Shown: positions 4,543 to 6,908 of the stretch, piece after piece | How positions within the stretch are numbered: the stretch's first letter is position 1 | Layout of the letters: each line of letters begins with the position of its first letter | Assembly: GCA_021810985.1 (NCBI GenBank) | Contig: JAJZQA010000144.1 | Span: forward strand, 1 to 6,908 | Length of the DNA: 6,908 nt | From: Deltaproteobacteria bacterium | Lineage (GTDB): Bacteria; Desulfobacterota; Desulfuromonadia; Geobacterales; Geobacteraceae | Reading direction: 5' to 3' | Program-made: the position numbers and the translations under genes | The notes under the pieces: model-generated | Told to the model about the DNA's origin: nothing | What the model saw: only the letters and a program-made list of their open reading frames with translations | Database searches by the model: none

Positions 4543-6908
4543 ATGTACGAGACATCGTTTACGACAGGTTTGCCCGGTCTCGATTCAGCCCTGAAGGGGG
4601 TGCTGGCCGGTGACAATATCGTCTGGCAGGTGGACAGCGTGGAAGATTATCAGGCTTTGACCCTTCCGTTCGTCCAGGCGGGAATCGCCTCGGGGCGTAA
4701 GTTGGTCTATTTCCGCTTTGCCAGTCACCCGCCGTTGCTTCAACCTGACCCGGCCATTACGCTGGTGGAACTGGATCCCAATGCCGGGTTCGAAACCTTT
4801 ATCGCCCTGATTCATCAAACCATCGAACGTGTCGGCCGGGGTGCGCTCTACGTGTTCGACTGCCTGTCGGAGCTCGCCGCGGACTGGTATTCGGACCAGA
4901 TGCTGGGGAATTTTTTCGTTCTGACCTGCCCCTATCTTTTCGACCTGGAAACGGTGGCCTATTTTGCCCTGTTTCGTAACTACCACTCCGTCCGTGCGCT
5001 GCAACCGATCTTTGAGACTACCCAACTGTTTCTCGATGTCTATCAATTCCAGGACAAGCGCTATATTTATCCATTGAAGGTACATTTGCGCTATTCACCG
5101 ACCATGAACATGCTGCATGAGTGGAAAGGAAACGAATTTCTGCCCGTGACCGCGAGTGCGCTGATCAGCTCGATTCTCACCTCCGTCAACTGGTCGGGGC
5201 TGGATACCGATGCCCGGCCCGGATTCTGGGAAAGGACCTTCGCCGAGGGGGAGGAAGTGCTTGCGGCGGCCGAAGCCGGTTATTGTTCGCCCGAAAAAGA
5301 AGCCGAGATGTTCCAGCGGCTCTGCCGGATGATGATGTCGCGCGATCCCGGCATCCTCAAACTGATTTCCCGCTATATGACGTTGAAGGATGTTCTGGAG
5401 ATTCGCCGGCGTATGATCGGCTCTGGACTCATCGGCGGCAAAACGCTGGGCATGCTTCTGGCCCGGCGTATATTGCAGAACCATTCTTCCCGGTTTACCA
5501 TGCTGCTGGAAGCTCATGACTCATTTTACATCGGCTCGGACATTTTCTTCACTTTCCTGGTCCGTAACGGCGCCTGGTGGGTTCGTGAGAAACAGCGGAA
5601 TCCGCTAACTTTCCTGGAAGGGTCAGAACTGGCGCGGCAAAGAATTCTTACCGGGCAGTTCCCGAACTATCTGATCAAACAGTTTGAACAGATGCTGAAT
5701 TATTTCGGACAGGCGCCCATCATCGTGCGCTCAAGTTCCCTCCTGGAGGACAATTTCGGCAATTCCTTCGCCGGCAAGTACGAGAGTGTCTTTTGTCCCA
5801 ACCAGGGGCCGCGCGAGCGCCGGTTGGAAGATTTCCTTTCCGCGGTGCGCACCATCTACGCCAGCAGCATGAGCGAGCGAGCTTTGCGCTACCGGGAGCA
5901 AAAGGGTCTCCTGGCGCAGGATGAGCAGATGGCGCTTCTGGTGATGCGGGTATCGGGAGCGGTCCACGGCCGTTATTTTTATCCACATGCGGCAGGTGTC
6001 GGTTTCTCCTATAACCCCTATGCCTGGAACGAGAATATTGACCCCAAAGCCGGCGTTATGCGTCTGGTGTTCGGACTGGGGACCCGTGCGGTGGACCGTT
6101 CCGACGATGATTACACACGCGTGGTCGCCTTGAACGCCCCGGACCGGCGACCGGAAGTAAATTTCGAGGAAGTGCGGCAGTATGCCCAGCGGCGGGTGGA
6201 CTATCTCGACCTGGATGCAAACCGCCTCGTTTCCGGGCATTTTCTGGATGTGATTGCCGCCAGCCACGACGTGCCGGTCAGGCTGTTTGCCTCGACCGAC
6301 AATGGCGCCAATTGGGGGCTGGAGCATGCAACTCGGCCGACCTGGGTACTTACCTTTGACAAACTGCTCAGTACCACCGATTTTGTCGAGGACATCCGTG
6401 AAATGCTGCGGGCGTTGCATCAAGCCTACGATTATCCGGTTGACGTGGAGTTTACCCTGAATTTTCTCGACGACCAGGATTACCGCGTTCATATCGTGCA
6501 GTGCCGGCCGCTGCCGGTGAAGGGGATGGATACCATAGCGCCGGTGCCGCTGGACGCTCCTGAGGAAAAACGCATCGTTTCCGCGAGTGGCGCCGTGATT
6601 GGCCACAGCCGCCACATTCGCATTGACCGGATCATTTACGTGACGCCCGAGGTCTACGGAAAGCTGACCATTCAGGAGCGGCATGAAGTCGCACGTCTGA
6701 TCGGTTATCTGAATCAGACGGTTTCGTCTGCCGGTAATGAAAATATATTGCTGTTAGGGCCGGGCCGGTGGGGTACGAGTTGCGCTACCCTTGGTATTCC
6801 CGTGTCCTTTACCGATATCAACCACATTGCCGTTGTCTGCGAAATTGTTACCATGCGGGAGAATCTCGTTCCGGACGTTTCGCTCGGCACCCATTTTCTT
6901 AACGAACT
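4543..6908 (+). CDS. PEP/pyruvate-binding (PPDK_N-type) protein with degenerate KaiC-like N-terminus, 3' end missing
   Basis: At least 788 residues, open to the right edge. Residues 1-203 resemble a KaiC/RAD55 RecA-type domain: FTTGLPGLDSAL (6-17), a Walker-B-like strand ALYVFDCLSEL (101-111), and a late strand pair with YPLKVHLRY (176-184). Where the P-loop belongs (about 22-36) there is no GxxxxGK(T/S). Residues about 291-660 match the ATP-binding domain of PEP synthase and pyruvate phosphate dikinase: GLIGGKTLGML (295-305), VRSSSLLED (395-403), SFAGKYES (408-415), GVGFSYNP (485-492), DVEFTLNF (634-641) and VQCRPL (652-657). Residues 677-788 form another region with GPGRWGTS (739-746), LGIPV (750-754) and GTHF (782-785). 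No phosphohistidine swivel or PEP-binding barrel is visible. I recall similar proteins of unknown role in other bacteria. A soluble ATP-using enzyme or regulator is likely; the substrate is unknown. Confidence 0.82.
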   Translation, partial: MYETSFTTGLPGLDSALKGVLAGDNIVWQVDSVEDYQALTLPFVQAGIASGRKLVYFRFASHPPLLQPDPAITLVELDPNAGFETFIALIHQTIERVGRGALYVFDCLSELAADWYSDQMLGNFFVLTCPYLFDLETVAYFALFRNYHSVRALQPIFETTQLFLDVYQFQDKRYIYPLKVHLRYSPTMNMLHEWKGNEFLPVTASALISSILTSVNWSGLDTDARPGFWERTFAEGEEVLAAAEAGYCSPEKEAEMFQRLCRMMMSRDPGILKLISRYMTLKDVLEIRRRMIGSGLIGGKTLGMLLARRILQNHSSRFTMLLEAHDSFYIGSDIFFTFLVRNGAWWVREKQRNPLTFLEGSELARQRILTGQFPNYLIKQFEQMLNYFGQAPIIVRSSSLLEDNFGNSFAGKYESVFCPNQGPRERRLEDFLSAVRTIYASSMSERALRYREQKGLLAQDEQMALLVMRVSGAVHGRYFYPHAAGVGFSYNPYAWNENIDPKAGVMRLVFGLGTRAVDRSDDDYTRVVALNAPDRRPEVNFEEVRQYAQRRVDYLDLDANRLVSGHFLDVIAASHDVPVRLFASTDNGANWGLEHATRPTWVLTFDKLLSTTDFVEDIREMLRALHQAYDYPVDVEFTLNFLDDQDYRVHIVQCRPLPVKGMDTIAPVPLDAPEEKRIVSASGAVIGHSRHIRIDRIIYVTPEVYGKLTIQERHEVARLIGYLNQTVSSAGNENILLLGPGRWGTSCATLGIPVSFTDINHIAVVCEIVTMRENLVPDVSLGTHFLNE

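Noticed and set aside
5731..6684. Long minus-strand ORF (317 codons) opposite the PEP/pyruvate-binding gene
   Set aside because: The plus frame carries the conserved VRSS, DVEF and VQCRPL motifs across the same bases. The minus frame shows no family signature.
6760..6805. T-S-C-A followed by LGIPV read as a PEP-utiliser phosphohistidine motif
   Set aside because: The essential His is replaced by Cys, the spacing to LGIPV differs, and the preceding GPGRWG does not belong to that motif. The likeness appears superficial.

Overview
The window looks like the chromosome of an anaerobic, deltaproteobacterium-type organism. My best guess is the Desulfuromonadia (Geobacter/Desulfuromonas/Pelobacter relatives). 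The guess rests on family resemblance remembered from that group: an NfnAB-type ferredoxin:NADP oxidoreductase, a hexameric-type NADP glutamate dehydrogenase, and a PEP/pyruvate-binding protein with a KaiC-like N-terminus. No search was run. Coding regions are moderately GC-rich and the intergenic stretches are clearly AT-richer. There are no tRNA or rRNA genes, no CRISPR array and no recognisable transposase.

Layout. (1) Bases 1-258, minus strand: the first 86 codons of a GAF-domain-like protein that runs off the left edge, with a good sigma70-type promoter reading leftward. (2) Bases 259-515: a divergent intergenic region. It holds that promoter, three TGTACTC-type direct repeats, a weak rightward promoter candidate and a short perfect inverted repeat. 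(3) Bases 540-2830, plus strand: nfnA and nfnB, overlapping by 4 bp (GTGA) and so probably translationally coupled. (4) Bases 2831-2987: an intergenic/leader stretch with a perfect 8-bp hairpin and no clear terminator. It may be a copy of a dispersed intergenic repeat. (5) Bases 2988-4328: gdhA, closed by a convincing intrinsic terminator at 4377-4413. (6) Bases 4414-4542: a leader with a possible promoter and a perfect 7-bp hairpin just before the ribosome binding site. (7) Bases 4543-6908: the first 788 codons of a large protein that runs off the right edge. It joins a KaiC/RecA-like domain that has lost its P-loop to a PPDK_N-type ATP-binding domain and a further conserved C-terminal region.

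How the genes fit together. NfnAB makes NADPH from NADH plus reduced ferredoxin by the confurcating reaction, and can run in reverse. GdhA uses NADPH to fix ammonium into 2-oxoglutarate. With no terminator seen between nfnB and gdhA, a joint nfnAB-gdhA unit coupling redox state to nitrogen assimilation is the simplest reading. NfnAB-type genes are often labelled as glutamate synthase small chain; here nothing encodes a glutamate synthase large subunit.

The least understood item is the last gene. Its ATP-binding residues look intact, but neither the kinase-type P-loop of its N-terminal domain nor a phosphohistidine domain is visible in the part present, so it is unlikely to be an ordinary PEP synthase.
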